From VFMC01 sp963791635 (lineage in GTDB: Bacteria; Actinomycetota; Acidimicrobiia; Acidimicrobiales; Ilumatobacteraceae): a stretch of DNA of 64,000 nucleotides. Below, in pieces: positions 16,535-27,177 of the stretch. The notes under the pieces are model-generated. The model saw only the letters and a list, made by a program, of their open reading frames with translations. It did not search any database and was not told the DNA's origin. Each line of letters opens with the position of its first letter. The stretch's first letter is position 1. The stretch lies in contig CAWBTC010000017.1 of assembly GCA_963791635.1 (NCBI GenBank), forward strand, positions 310,001-374,000. Reading direction: 5' to 3'. Made by a program: the position numbers and the translations under genes.

Positions 16535-17234
16535 CGATCACGATGCGCATGCTTCTCACGGCAAGCCTGCCTTTGGCATCGTCGGTGAATCACCGATCCT
16601 GCTGGTGTTCCCGCTGATCATCCTCGGTTTCCTCGCCGTCGTGAGCGGCTACATCAACGCCGCCCCGTTCCACATCGAGAAGTTCCTCGAGTGGGTCGAG
16701 CCACGGGCGGGCGAGTTCGCCCCGGCGATCGACCATGCGACCTTCACCTGGGCGAAGGCGATGCCGTCGATCGTGCTCGTCGCGCTCGGCTTCGTGGTCA
16801 GCCTCTTGATCTGCAAGGCGGTCTTCGGTGAAGCCGAGTCGAAGCTGAAGGGCCTGACCCAGCGGAGCAGAGCGCTGGGCGCTGGTCATCGCTTCTTGGT
16901 GAACAAGTACTACCTCGACGACCTCTACGAAAAGGTCATCGTCCACGGTGTCGCTCACCCGATCGCTCAGGCCGCCTATTGGATCAACCAGAACGTCCTC
17001 GACGGCATCGTCAACGCGTTCGGCAAGGGCGGCCGCAAGACTGGTGAATGGGTCTACAAGTACGTCGATCAGGGCGCCATCGATGGCCTCGCGGTCGACG
17101 GCAGCGGCAGAGCCGCACGCGGGACAGGTGGCGCACTTCGCCCCCTGCAGTCAGGCAAGGTCAACCAGTACGGAGCGTTGCTGTTCGGTGCCGCAGCAAT
17201 CGGTGCGCTCGTACTCGTCATCGTCAACATCTGA
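16482..17234 (+). CDS. nuoL: NuoL C-terminal third in a separate frame
   Basis: From ATG 16482 this 250-residue frame begins with a His/Asp-rich run (GHGHVAHTDHGHDDDHDAHA) and then gives standard NuoL C-terminal sequence: PILLVFPLIILGFLAVVSGY, the lateral-helix region, NKYYLDDLYEKVIV and a final hydrophobic span. The frame is also open upstream of the ATG, overlapping the first part by more than 150 bases in another phase. The His-rich loop could bind metal. nuoM has a similar His-rich loop, so that feature is genuine in this operon. Whether it is made separately or only as part of NuoL is unclear. Confidence 0.75.
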   Translation: MSDAGHGHVAHTDHGHDDDHDAHASHGKPAFGIVGESPILLVFPLIILGFLAVVSGYINAAPFHIEKFLEWVEPRAGEFAPAIDHATFTWAKAMPSIVLVALGFVVSLLICKAVFGEAESKLKGLTQRSRALGAGHRFLVNKYYLDDLYEKVIVHGVAHPIAQAAYWINQNVLDGIVNAFGKGGRKTGEWVYKYVDQGAIDGLAVDGSGRAARGTGGALRPLQSGKVNQYGALLFGAAAIGALVLVIVNI

Positions 17235-17247
17235 GGACAGCTGAACC

Positions 17248-18828
17248 ATGGACGTCATCTCCGATCAGAACTGGCTGCTGAGCCTGGGCACGTTCTTGCC
17301 CCTCGCCGGCGTGCTGGTGATGCTGCTCATCCCCAAGCGTGAGGAGCTCCTGCACAAGCAGGTGGCCCTCGTCACGGCGCTGGGTACGTTGGGTGTGGGC
17401 ATCTACACCCTCACGCAGTTCGACTACGACAAGGCCGAGCAGCTCCAGTTCTACGCGAACACCGAGTGGATCAGCGTCATCAACAGCGGGTACACCATCG
17501 GCCTCGACGGGATCAGCCTGCCGTTGTACATCCTGTCGATGGTGATCACCGCACTGGTGATGATCTACAGCTGGGACCACATTCCGTCGCCGGGCAATCC
17601 CAAAGCGTTCCTCATCTTGATGCTCGTGCTGCAGACGGGTATGGCGGGCACCTTCATCGCCCAGGACCTGATCCTCTTCTTCGTCTTCTTCGAAGTGGTC
17701 CTCCTGCCGATGTACTTCATGATCGGTGTGTGGGGCGGGGAGCAGCGTCAGTACGCGTCGCTCAAGTTCTTCCTCTACACCATGTTCGGCTCGGCTCTGA
17801 TGCTCGTCGCTTTCCTGGCGCTCTTCTACCAGACGGGTCGCGAGAGCTTCGCGATTCCGTACCTGATCGAGCGGGGCATCGAGATCCCCGAGACCACGGC
17901 CGTGTGGATCTTCGCCGGGATGTTCATCGGCTTCGCCGTCAAGGTGCCGATGTTCCCGTTCCACACGTGGCTGCCCGACGCCCACACACAAGCGCCCACC
18001 CAAGGGTCGGTCATCCTGGCCGCGATCCTGCTGAAGCTCGGCACCTATGGCTTCGTGCGCATCGCCATCCCGATCCTGCCGCAGGCCGCCGTCAAGTGGG
18101 CACCCGCAATCGGCATCCTCGCCGTGATCGGCATCATCTACGGCGCCCTCGGCTGCCTCGCCCAGACCGACATGAAGCGTCTGATCGCCTTCAGCTCGGT
18201 GGCTCACATGGGTTTCGTGATGCTCGGCATCTCCACGCTCACCGCCACCGGCATCAATGCAGCACTGTTCGGCATGGTCGCCCATGGCCTGATCACCGGC
18301 ATGCTCTTCTTCGTTGCAGGCAGCATCAAGGAGCGCTATCACACGCTCGAGATCAAGCGACTCAGTGGTCTGCTGATCCAGATGCCCAAGCTCGGCTGGA
18401 TCCTCGGCTTCTGCGCGATGGCATCTCTCGGCCTGCCCGGCCTCGCCGGCTTCTGGGGCGAGTTCCCGGCGATCCTCAGCGCCTACTCGCCTGCCCCACA
18501 GCTCAGCGAGGAACTGTTCCGCGTGCTGATGGTGATCGCGGCACTGGGCACGGTGCTCGCTGCCGGCTACCTGCTGTGGCTGTACCAGCGCACCGCGTTC
18601 GGTGAGCCGAACCCCGAGTTCACCTCCCACGGCCACGGCCATGCCCACGCCGTGGGTGCCGCAGCCAATGACGAGCACCACGACGAGATCCACGACGTGA
18701 ACATCTACGAGTGGATCGCCTGGACCCCGCTGCTCATCGCGATCGTCGTGCTCGGTATCTACCCGCAGCTGATGTTCCAGGTCATGGACCCGGCCGTCAC
18801 CCAGCTCGTGGAAGTGTTCAACAAGTGA
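17248..18828 (+). CDS. nuoM: NADH-quinone oxidoreductase subunit M
   Basis: The 526-residue antiporter-like pump subunit has about fourteen spans. Diagnostic residues are the Glu in LFFVFFEVVLLPMYFMIG, the Lys in FAVKVPMFPFHTWLPDAHTQ and the SVAHMGFVMLG segment. Near residue 450 there is a His-rich cytoplasmic loop (HGHGHAHAVGAAANDEHHDE) that resembles the loop in NuoL and is not usual for the family. ATG 17248 follows nuoL by 13 bases. Confidence 0.96.
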   Translation: MDVISDQNWLLSLGTFLPLAGVLVMLLIPKREELLHKQVALVTALGTLGVGIYTLTQFDYDKAEQLQFYANTEWISVINSGYTIGLDGISLPLYILSMVITALVMIYSWDHIPSPGNPKAFLILMLVLQTGMAGTFIAQDLILFFVFFEVVLLPMYFMIGVWGGEQRQYASLKFFLYTMFGSALMLVAFLALFYQTGRESFAIPYLIERGIEIPETTAVWIFAGMFIGFAVKVPMFPFHTWLPDAHTQAPTQGSVILAAILLKLGTYGFVRIAIPILPQAAVKWAPAIGILAVIGIIYGALGCLAQTDMKRLIAFSSVAHMGFVMLGISTLTATGINAALFGMVAHGLITGMLFFVAGSIKERYHTLEIKRLSGLLIQMPKLGWILGFCAMASLGLPGLAGFWGEFPAILSAYSPAPQLSEELFRVLMVIAALGTVLAAGYLLWLYQRTAFGEPNPEFTSHGHGHAHAVGAAANDEHHDEIHDVNIYEWIAWTPLLIAIVVLGIYPQLMFQVMDPAVTQLVEVFNK

Positions 18829-20360
18829 CCGCGTCCATCCTCGCCGCCGCTGTGGACTTCACTGCGCCGACGGTCGATTACCACGCGCTCGCGCCCGAGA
18901 TCATCCTCGCGGCAGGCATCTGCCTCGTGCTGCTCGTCGACCTCTTCGTCGAGGAACGTCAGCGGTGGATCACGTCCACGTTGTCGGGCTTCGTGCTGCT
19001 GGGCGCGTTCATCCCGGTGGTCACGCTCGCCGTCGTCGGCGACGACGTGCGCAACGCGCTCGGGGGTGAGCTGCTCGACGGTCGCTACGTGGTCGACGAG
19101 TACGCATTGATCCTGAAGGCGTTGTTCCTCGTCGCCGGCTACGTGGTGGTGTTGATGAGCTCTGACGAGATCGAGAGCGGCCACTACCACCAGGGCGAGT
19201 ACTACGTGCTCTTGCTCAGCAGCGTGCTCGGCATGGTGATGATGGCGTCGTCGCGTGATCTGATCAGCATCTTCGTGGCGCTCGAGTTCCTGTCGATCCC
19301 GGCCTACATGCTCGCGGCATGGAACAAGCGCAACAGCAAGGGCAACGAGGCAGGCATGAAGTACTACCTGCTCGGTGTGTTCGCCTCGGCGATCATGCTC
19401 TACGGCATGAGCCTGCTGTACGGGGTGACGGGCACCACGCTCCTCAGCGAGATCGGTCCGGCGATCACCGCCAACGGACAGTTCAGTGGCATCGAGGCCC
19501 TCGCCGTGGTGTTCATCGTGGTGGGGTTCGCGTTCAAGATCAGTGCCGTGCCCTTCCACCAATGGGCACCTGACGTGTACGAAGGCGCACCCACGCCGAT
19601 CACCGCGTTCTTGAGCGTGGCGTCGAAGGCGGCCGGTTTCGTGGCGCTCACGACGCTGGTCTTCCTCGCCTTCCCGCTTGCCTCCGACGTCTACCAGCCG
19701 TTCATGTGGGTGCTCGCTGTTGCCTCGATGACCGTCGGCAACCTGCTCGCTCTGCGCCAGACGAACATCGTCCGCATGCTCGCCTACTCGAGCATCAGCC
19801 AGGGCGGGTTCATCCTGATGCCGCTCACGGTTGCCGGAGAGGCCGGGGTGGGCGAGTCGGCCCTGAAAGCCGTGATCGTCTACCTCGTCGTCTACGCCGC
19901 GACGAACCTCGGCGCCTTTGCGGTGGTGATCGCAGTGGCGAAGAAGACACGGAGTGGCGAGATCTCGAGCTACGGCGGCTTGTTCTCGTACGCCCCCGCG
20001 CTTGGCGTGTTGATGACCGTGTTCCTGGCGTCGCTCGCCGGCATCCCACCGCTCGGTGGATGGTTCGCCAAGTTCGGTGCGTTCAAGGCCGTGCTCGACG
20101 CCGACACCAACTGGGGTTACTCGATCGCGATCATCGCCGCGCTGAACACGGTGATCGCGGCGGCCTACTACGTCACCGTGATGCGCGAGATCTGGATGAA
20201 GCCGGTGCCCGATGGCGACGCGACGCCGATCCGGACGCCGTCGTCGATCCAGGCCGCACTGGTGATCACCTGTGGTGCGACGATCGTGCTCGGGGTGCTG
20301 CCTGATCTCGTCGGCCGTTTCGGCGATCTCACCGATCTCACCGGTGCCCTCAGCCGCTGA
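18825..20360 (+). CDS. nuoN: NADH-quinone oxidoreductase subunit N
   Basis: The 511-residue antiporter-like subunit completes the membrane arm. Diagnostic segments are FVALEFLSIPAYMLAAW (pumping Glu), FKISAVPFHQWAPDVYEGAP (Lys) and MLAYSSISQGGFILMPL. GTG 18825 overlaps the nuoM stop as GTGA. The C-terminus (NTVIAAAYYVTVMREIW, then VLGVLPDLV) has the same layout as the gene fragment at the left edge of the window. The 3' end overlaps the next gene by 17 bases. Confidence 0.96.
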   Translation: MTASILAAAVDFTAPTVDYHALAPEIILAAGICLVLLVDLFVEERQRWITSTLSGFVLLGAFIPVVTLAVVGDDVRNALGGELLDGRYVVDEYALILKALFLVAGYVVVLMSSDEIESGHYHQGEYYVLLLSSVLGMVMMASSRDLISIFVALEFLSIPAYMLAAWNKRNSKGNEAGMKYYLLGVFASAIMLYGMSLLYGVTGTTLLSEIGPAITANGQFSGIEALAVVFIVVGFAFKISAVPFHQWAPDVYEGAPTPITAFLSVASKAAGFVALTTLVFLAFPLASDVYQPFMWVLAVASMTVGNLLALRQTNIVRMLAYSSISQGGFILMPLTVAGEAGVGESALKAVIVYLVVYAATNLGAFAVVIAVAKKTRSGEISSYGGLFSYAPALGVLMTVFLASLAGIPPLGGWFAKFGAFKAVLDADTNWGYSIAIIAALNTVIAAAYYVTVMREIWMKPVPDGDATPIRTPSSIQAALVITCGATIVLGVLPDLVGRFGDLTDLTGALSR

Positions 20361-21414
20361 TCCGCCGGGCACCGGTCACGGTGCCCTCGACGACATCCGA
20401 CGCGCCATCGACGGCGCAGGTGGCGCGGTGCGCTTCGACGAGTTCGTCTCGCTCGCGCTCTACGGTCCACACGGCTTCTACACGAGCGAAGGCCGCGCCG
20501 GTCGCCGAGGTGACTTCCTCACCTCGGCCGAGGTGGGGCCGCTGTTCGGCACCGTCATCGCCAGGTGGATCGACGCCGAGTTCCACCGACTCGGGAGACC
20601 GGACGACTTCGAGGTGGTGGAGGTGGGTGCCGGACCCGGCACCCTGGCCCGATCGGTGCTCTCCCACTGGCGGAGCGCTGGCGCTTCGGGCCATCCCTAC
20701 ACGGCGGTCGAGACGGGCGCACCGCAGCGTGGATCGCACCCAGAGGACATCACGTCGCTCGCCGATCTCGCCGAGCGGGACGGTCGCCCGATCACGGGCG
20801 TGGTGATCGCGAACGAACTGCTCGACAACCTCCCGTTCCGCCTGCTCGTGTGGGATGGCACGTGGCGCGAAGCGTTCATCACCGCAGCGCCCGGCGAACC
20901 GCGCCGTCTGCTCGAGGTGCTGCTGCCGCTCGACGATCGCCCTGCGTGGCTCCCGGCCTCCGCGCCGCACGGTGCACGCGTGCCGTGGCAGCAGGCAGCC
21001 CACGATTGGGTGCGCACGACGAACTCGTCGATCGTCGCCGGTCGGCTGGTGTGCTTCGACTACGTGACGGCGCGTACCGCGGAACTCGCACTGATGCCGT
21101 GGAGGGAGTGGTTGCGGACGTACCGCGGACACGAACGTGGCGGTCACTACCTTGCGTCACCAGGCGGCCAGGACGTGACCACCCAGATCGCTCTCGATCA
21201 GCTGCCGGAACCGGAGGTCGTGCGCACACAGGCGCAGTTCTTGCAGCGGTGGGGGATCGACGACCTGGTGGAGGAAGGCCGGTTGGCATGGGAGGCAGCC
21301 GCCGCAGCACCGACGGTTGCTGCGATGAAGATGCGCAGCCGGGTACGTGAGGCCGAGGCACTGCTCGATCCGTCCGGTCTCGGTGGATTCCTGGCCCTCG
21401 AGTGGAGCCGCTGA
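20344..21414 (+). CDS. SAM-dependent methyltransferase of the MidA / NDUFAF7 family
   Basis: A 356-residue class I methyltransferase. The family signature is clear: FDEFVSLALYGPHGFYTSE, then GRRGDFLTSAEVGPLFGTV, the SAM loop VVEVGAGPGTLARSVL and IANELLDNLPFRLL. In mitochondria NDUFAF7 (MidA) symmetrically dimethylates an arginine of the 49-kDa complex I subunit (NuoD homologue) and is needed for assembly. GTG 20344 starts inside nuoN (17-base overlap), so the gene is translationally coupled to the nuo operon. That position supports a role in complex I assembly here. The product would be cytoplasmic. Confidence 0.88.
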   Translation: MPSAADPPGTGHGALDDIRRAIDGAGGAVRFDEFVSLALYGPHGFYTSEGRAGRRGDFLTSAEVGPLFGTVIARWIDAEFHRLGRPDDFEVVEVGAGPGTLARSVLSHWRSAGASGHPYTAVETGAPQRGSHPEDITSLADLAERDGRPITGVVIANELLDNLPFRLLVWDGTWREAFITAAPGEPRRLLEVLLPLDDRPAWLPASAPHGARVPWQQAAHDWVRTTNSSIVAGRLVCFDYVTARTAELALMPWREWLRTYRGHERGGHYLASPGGQDVTTQIALDQLPEPEVVRTQAQFLQRWGIDDLVEEGRLAWEAAAAAPTVAAMKMRSRVREAEALLDPSGLGGFLALEWSR

Positions 21415-21454
21415 CAGAACCTCCCGTGGGTGGGAAACGACGACGCGCACGGGG

Positions 21455-21460
21455 TAGCGT
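21455..21460 (+). promoter_or_regulatory. -10 box TAGCGT, leaderless spacing, for kup
   Basis: TAGCGT ends nine bases before the GTG at 21470, with no ribosome binding site. The same hexamer precedes nuoA and tRNA-Tyr. It supports GTG 21470 as the start. Confidence 0.5.
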
Positions 21461-21469
21461 CGCATCCCT

Positions 21470-23458
21470 GTGGGATCTGACCAAACAGCCGGGCCCGAGT
21501 CGGTCGCGCTCGCGAAGGACCTCGAACAGCAACACCTCGCCGAGATGGCCGGCGCGGACGACGAGCACGCCGGTGGTCATGGCCACGGCCATCACTCCAA
21601 GGCCGGTACCGCGATGCTCGCGCTGGGCGCACTCGGCGTCGTGTACGGCGACATTGGCACCAGCCCCCTCTACTCGCTGAGGGAGGCGTTCAACGGCAAG
21701 GGCCACGAGCTCGTCGTCGACAAGGCGAACGTCTACGGCGTGTGTTCGCTCGCGTTCTGGTCGCTCGTCATCATCATCTCGATCAAGTACCTGTTGTTCG
21801 TGATGAAAGCCGACAACAAGGGTGAAGGCGGCATCCTCGCGCTGACTGCGCTGGTGATGCGCAAGCGCGAGCCCCACGTCACGAAGGCCGGCCTGCTCGT
21901 CGCGCTCGGCATCTTCGGTACCGCACTGCTCTACGGCGATGGCGCGATCACGCCCGCGATCTCGGTCCTCAGTGCCGTCGAAGGACTCGAAGAGGTCAAC
22001 GCGTCGTTCGCCGACGCGGTCATTCCGATCTCCATCGGCATCTTGATCGTGCTGTTCCTGGTCCAGAGCCGGGGGACGGGAGCGATGGGCAAGATCTTCG
22101 GCCCGATCATGATGGTCTGGTTCGCCACACTCGCCCTGCTCGGCCTGTCGAAGATCGTCGACGGCCCGGCGATCATCGGTTCGATCAACCCGATCTACGG
22201 CCTGCAGTACTTCACCCACGAACCGATGAAGGCGTTCCTCTCGCTCGGCTCGATCTTCCTCGTGGTCACCGGTGGCGAGGCGCTGTACGCCGACATGGGC
22301 CATTTCGGACGCAAACCGATCACGTACGGCTGGTACGCCATGGTCCTGCCGTCGCTGGTGCTCAACTACTGGGGCCAGGGCGCTTTCCTGATGGCCAACC
22401 CTGAGGTGGTCGACAAGCGCTTCTTCTTCCTGATGGCCCCCGAGTCGTTGAAGCTGCCGCTCGTGCTGCTGGCCACGATGGCGACGGTGATCGCGTCGCA
22501 GGCGCTCATCTCTGGCGTGTTCTCGCTCACGGCTCAGGCCGTACAGCTGGACTACCTCCCCCGGATCGAGATCCGCCACACGTCGCATCAGCAGTCGGGC
22601 CAGATCTACGTCCCGCTCGTCAACTGGGCGTTGATGGTCGTCTGCGTCGGGCTCGTCATCGGGTTCAAGTCGAGTGAGCACCTGGCCGCGGCCTACGGCA
22701 TCGCCGTCACGATGACGATGGCGATCACCACGTTGATCTTCTTCAAAGTGCTCGTCGATCGCTGGAACTGGGACCGATGGAAGGCATTCGCGGTCTGCGT
22801 CCCGCTGTTCGTCATCGAGCTCGGCTTCCTCGGCGCGAACATCGTGAAGATCCCGAAGGGCGGATGGTTCGCCCTCGCAGTCGCGATCGTGCTCATGGTG
22901 CAGATGCAGACCTGGCGAAAGGGACGGGCCCTCGTGGCTGCTCGCATCCACCGTGGCGAACGTCCGATCGCCGAGGTGCTCGACGAGGCCGCCGACATCA
23001 AGCGCGTTGCCGGCACCGCGGTGTTCATGTTCAAGGACCTCGGCAAGGCACCCCCTGCTCTGGTGAACAACCTGAAGCACAACAAGGTGCTGCACAAGAA
23101 CACCCTGATCGTCTCGGTCGACACCGACGAGGCGCCACGCGTGGAGCCCGACGAGCGTCACCGGATCACCAAGGTGGAGCCAGGTGTGTTCCAGGTCCTG
23201 CTCACCTTCGGGTTCATGGAGGAGCCCGACGTGCCGTTGGCCCTGTCGCAGATCGATCATCGCGAGATCACCTTCGATCGGGAGAACACGACCTACTTCA
23301 TCGGTCGTGAATCGATCGTCGCCGGCAAGGCGCCGGGCATGCACCCGGCATTGGAGCACTTGTTCGTGCTTTTGAACCGAGGTGCCGACAGCGCGAGCCG
23401 GTTCTTCAACCTGCCGGCCGACAAGGTGTTCGAGGTCGGCTCGCAGGTCGAGATCTAG
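21470..23458 (+). CDS. kup: KUP-family potassium transporter
   Basis: The 662-residue protein has about twelve spans in the first 450 residues and a cytoplasmic C-terminal domain. The family signature ALGVVYGDIGTSPLYSLREAF lies near residue 55, followed by KADNKGEGGILAL and YGDGAITPAISVLSAVEGLE. It imports K+ with H+ across the inner membrane. The N-terminus has a His/Gly-rich stretch (EHAGGHGHGHHS) before the first span. Start at GTG 21470 is supported by a leaderless-type -10 box. It follows the nuo/midA operon but appears to have its own promoter. No c-di-AMP riboswitch was recognised upstream. Confidence 0.95.
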   Translation: MGSDQTAGPESVALAKDLEQQHLAEMAGADDEHAGGHGHGHHSKAGTAMLALGALGVVYGDIGTSPLYSLREAFNGKGHELVVDKANVYGVCSLAFWSLVIIISIKYLLFVMKADNKGEGGILALTALVMRKREPHVTKAGLLVALGIFGTALLYGDGAITPAISVLSAVEGLEEVNASFADAVIPISIGILIVLFLVQSRGTGAMGKIFGPIMMVWFATLALLGLSKIVDGPAIIGSINPIYGLQYFTHEPMKAFLSLGSIFLVVTGGEALYADMGHFGRKPITYGWYAMVLPSLVLNYWGQGAFLMANPEVVDKRFFFLMAPESLKLPLVLLATMATVIASQALISGVFSLTAQAVQLDYLPRIEIRHTSHQQSGQIYVPLVNWALMVVCVGLVIGFKSSEHLAAAYGIAVTMTMAITTLIFFKVLVDRWNWDRWKAFAVCVPLFVIELGFLGANIVKIPKGGWFALAVAIVLMVQMQTWRKGRALVAARIHRGERPIAEVLDEAADIKRVAGTAVFMFKDLGKAPPALVNNLKHNKVLHKNTLIVSVDTDEAPRVEPDERHRITKVEPGVFQVLLTFGFMEEPDVPLALSQIDHREITFDRENTTYFIGRESIVAGKAPGMHPALEHLFVLLNRGADSASRFFNLPADKVFEVGSQVEI

Positions 23459-23485
23459 CCCGCGCCTCGGTCGTCGTTCTCCGGG

Positions 23486-24421
23486 TCAGACGCCCACGGT
23501 GAGCGTGGCAGCGAGGCCGCTCGTCACGTCGCCCGTGATCGCCAGCAACTGGTCCTCGACACCATCACCGAAGATCTGATCGTCAGCGTTGTCGGTGTCG
23601 CTGGCGAGCGCATCGGTGTAGCCGGCGGCCGAGTAGAACGCGTCCACGCCGTCGTCGTCGAAGGCCATCTGGCTGGTCAGCAGCTTCGAGCCGTAGGTGC
23701 CGTCCTCGAACACCTCGAATACCTCGAAGTGGATGTGCGCGGCTCGGCCCTGGTACCGGCCGGGGAGGATGGTCTGGAAGGTGACCGTGCCGTTCGCGTC
23801 GGCCACCTGCACACCGCGCAGCCACGAGAAGTCGCTGAAGTCGCCACCGAGCATCGGGGAGTTGTACTGGGAGTACTCGCCGGCCTGGTTGCAGTGCCAC
23901 ACGTAGACGGCAGCACCGGCCTTGGGCGTGTCGGTCGACGCGTCGAGCACCGTGACCGTCAGGGCCATCGGCACGCCGGCCTGTTCGTTCGCGCCGCCGA
24001 TGTCGGTGCGGATGTCGGAACGAACAGATCCGGACTCGGCCAGGATGTTCGCCGTCGTGCCCGCACCGTTGTCGTTGGTGCCGTCGGAGGGGAACGGTCC
24101 GCCGGTCTCCTCGGGCGTCACACCGACATCGGTGCCGCCGGTGCCGCCAGTGACCGCGGTCGACGGAGTCGGTGCCGTCGAACTCGAAGCAGCGGTCGAT
24201 CCGGCGGATCCGGTCGATCCGGCAGACGCGATGGACTCGGTGGATGCGGTCGAGGTGCTGCTGCTCGAGTTGTCGCTCCCGCACGCGGCGAGCACGACTG
24301 CGCCTGCGGCGGCGCCGAAGAACCCGAGGACTCCGCGTCGGTCGACGACGCGGGTGAGCATCGAGGCGTGGTGGGCGGAGGCACCGTGGGACGGGAGGGG
24401 CTGACGGGGATCCTGCTGCAT
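23486..24421 (-). CDS. Exported intradiol ring-cleavage dioxygenase-like lipoprotein
   Basis: The N-terminus has an arginine pair and a hydrophobic stretch ending in a lipobox (VDRRGVLGFFGAAAGAVVLAAC), a Tat-type or Sec-type lipoprotein signal. A Ser/Thr/Ala linker follows. The catalytic domain shows YVWHCNQAGEYSQY and LPGRYQGRAAHIHFEVF, which supply the two Tyr and two His Fe(III) ligands of protocatechuate/catechol dioxygenases. The protein is 311 residues from ATG 24421; ATG 24361 just before the signal is an equally good start. It would act at the outer face of the membrane on catechol-like or hydroxylated aromatic compounds. Convergent with kup and divergent from acs. Confidence 0.85.
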   Translation of the reverse strand: MQQDPRQPLPSHGASAHHASMLTRVVDRRGVLGFFGAAAGAVVLAACGSDNSSSSTSTASTESIASAGSTGSAGSTAASSSTAPTPSTAVTGGTGGTDVGVTPEETGGPFPSDGTNDNGAGTTANILAESGSVRSDIRTDIGGANEQAGVPMALTVTVLDASTDTPKAGAAVYVWHCNQAGEYSQYNSPMLGGDFSDFSWLRGVQVADANGTVTFQTILPGRYQGRAAHIHFEVFEVFEDGTYGSKLLTSQMAFDDDGVDAFYSAAGYTDALASDTDNADDQIFGDGVEDQLLAITGDVTSGLAATLTVGV

Positions 24422-24597
24422 GCGCGCAGTCTGTGCGGGTGTTGTGAGCGTCGGCCGTGAGGGAGATGTGAGTTCGGTGTGAGTCGGGACCGGTGAATCG
24501 CGCCGTCGGGAACGAGTCGGGACGACCGGATCCGCCTCGTGGGGCCTTTGCTACGGTCGGGCTCCGCACGCGTTGCGTCTGAGGGGGTACCGAGGTC

Positions 24598-26550
<1,953 letters not shown>

Positions 26551-26561
26551 ACCAACCTGCG

Positions 26562-27074
26562 ATGCGAGCAACGGCGCAATGGCGCGACACCCCGCACGAG
26601 CCGAGCCGTGCCGTGATCGTCGACATCGACGGGGTGCTCTCCGATGCGTCGCAGCGCCAGCACTTCCTCAAGAACCCAGAGGGCCGCAGGGACTGGCGGG
26701 GGTTCTTCGGCGCCGTCGGTGACGACCGGCCACTGCGCGCGGTGCCGGCGCTGCTCGGCCTCCTCGATCCCGATCTCACCGTGGTGCTGCTGTCGGCCCG
26801 GCCGGCATGGGTGTTCGAGACCACCCGTGAGTGGCTCGAACGCCACCAGATCCGCTGGGACCTGTTGGTGTTGCGGGCCGATGATCAGTACCTCGGGGCC
26901 GCCGAGTTCAAGCGTGGCGTGCTGCTGGAGCTGCGACAACGAGGGTTCGTGATCGAGTTCGCCCTCGATGACGACGAGTCGATCTGCGAGATGTACCACG
27001 ACGAGGACCTCCATGCTCTCTACGTGCACTCGGGGTACTACGTCGCTCCGCCGGCCCCCGGCACATCCGCCTGA
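26562..27074 (+). CDS. HAD-superfamily phosphatase resembling the polynucleotide kinase phosphatase domain
   Basis: The 170-residue single-domain protein has HAD motif I VIVDIDGVLSDA (nucleophile and acid/base Asp), motif II VLLSARPAWVFE, the conserved Lys in AAEFKRGVLLEL and motif III FALDDDESICEMY. The pattern resembles the phosphatase module of PNKP/T4 Pnk-like proteins and nucleoside 5'-phosphatases. It is cytoplasmic and starts 11 bases after acs, so probably co-transcribed. The substrate is not known. Confidence 0.75.
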   Translation: MRATAQWRDTPHEPSRAVIVDIDGVLSDASQRQHFLKNPEGRRDWRGFFGAVGDDRPLRAVPALLGLLDPDLTVVLLSARPAWVFETTREWLERHQIRWDLLVLRADDQYLGAAEFKRGVLLELRQRGFVIEFALDDDESICEMYHDEDLHALYVHSGYYVAPPAPGTSA

Positions 27075-27177
27075 CCCTGCGCCGGCGGACGGAGTCACCC
27101 GGTCGGCAGCGGGACCCTGGCGAGAAAAGGCTGGCCGAGCCCTCAAGGGTGCCTCAAGCCGTGCCGATATCTCACTC

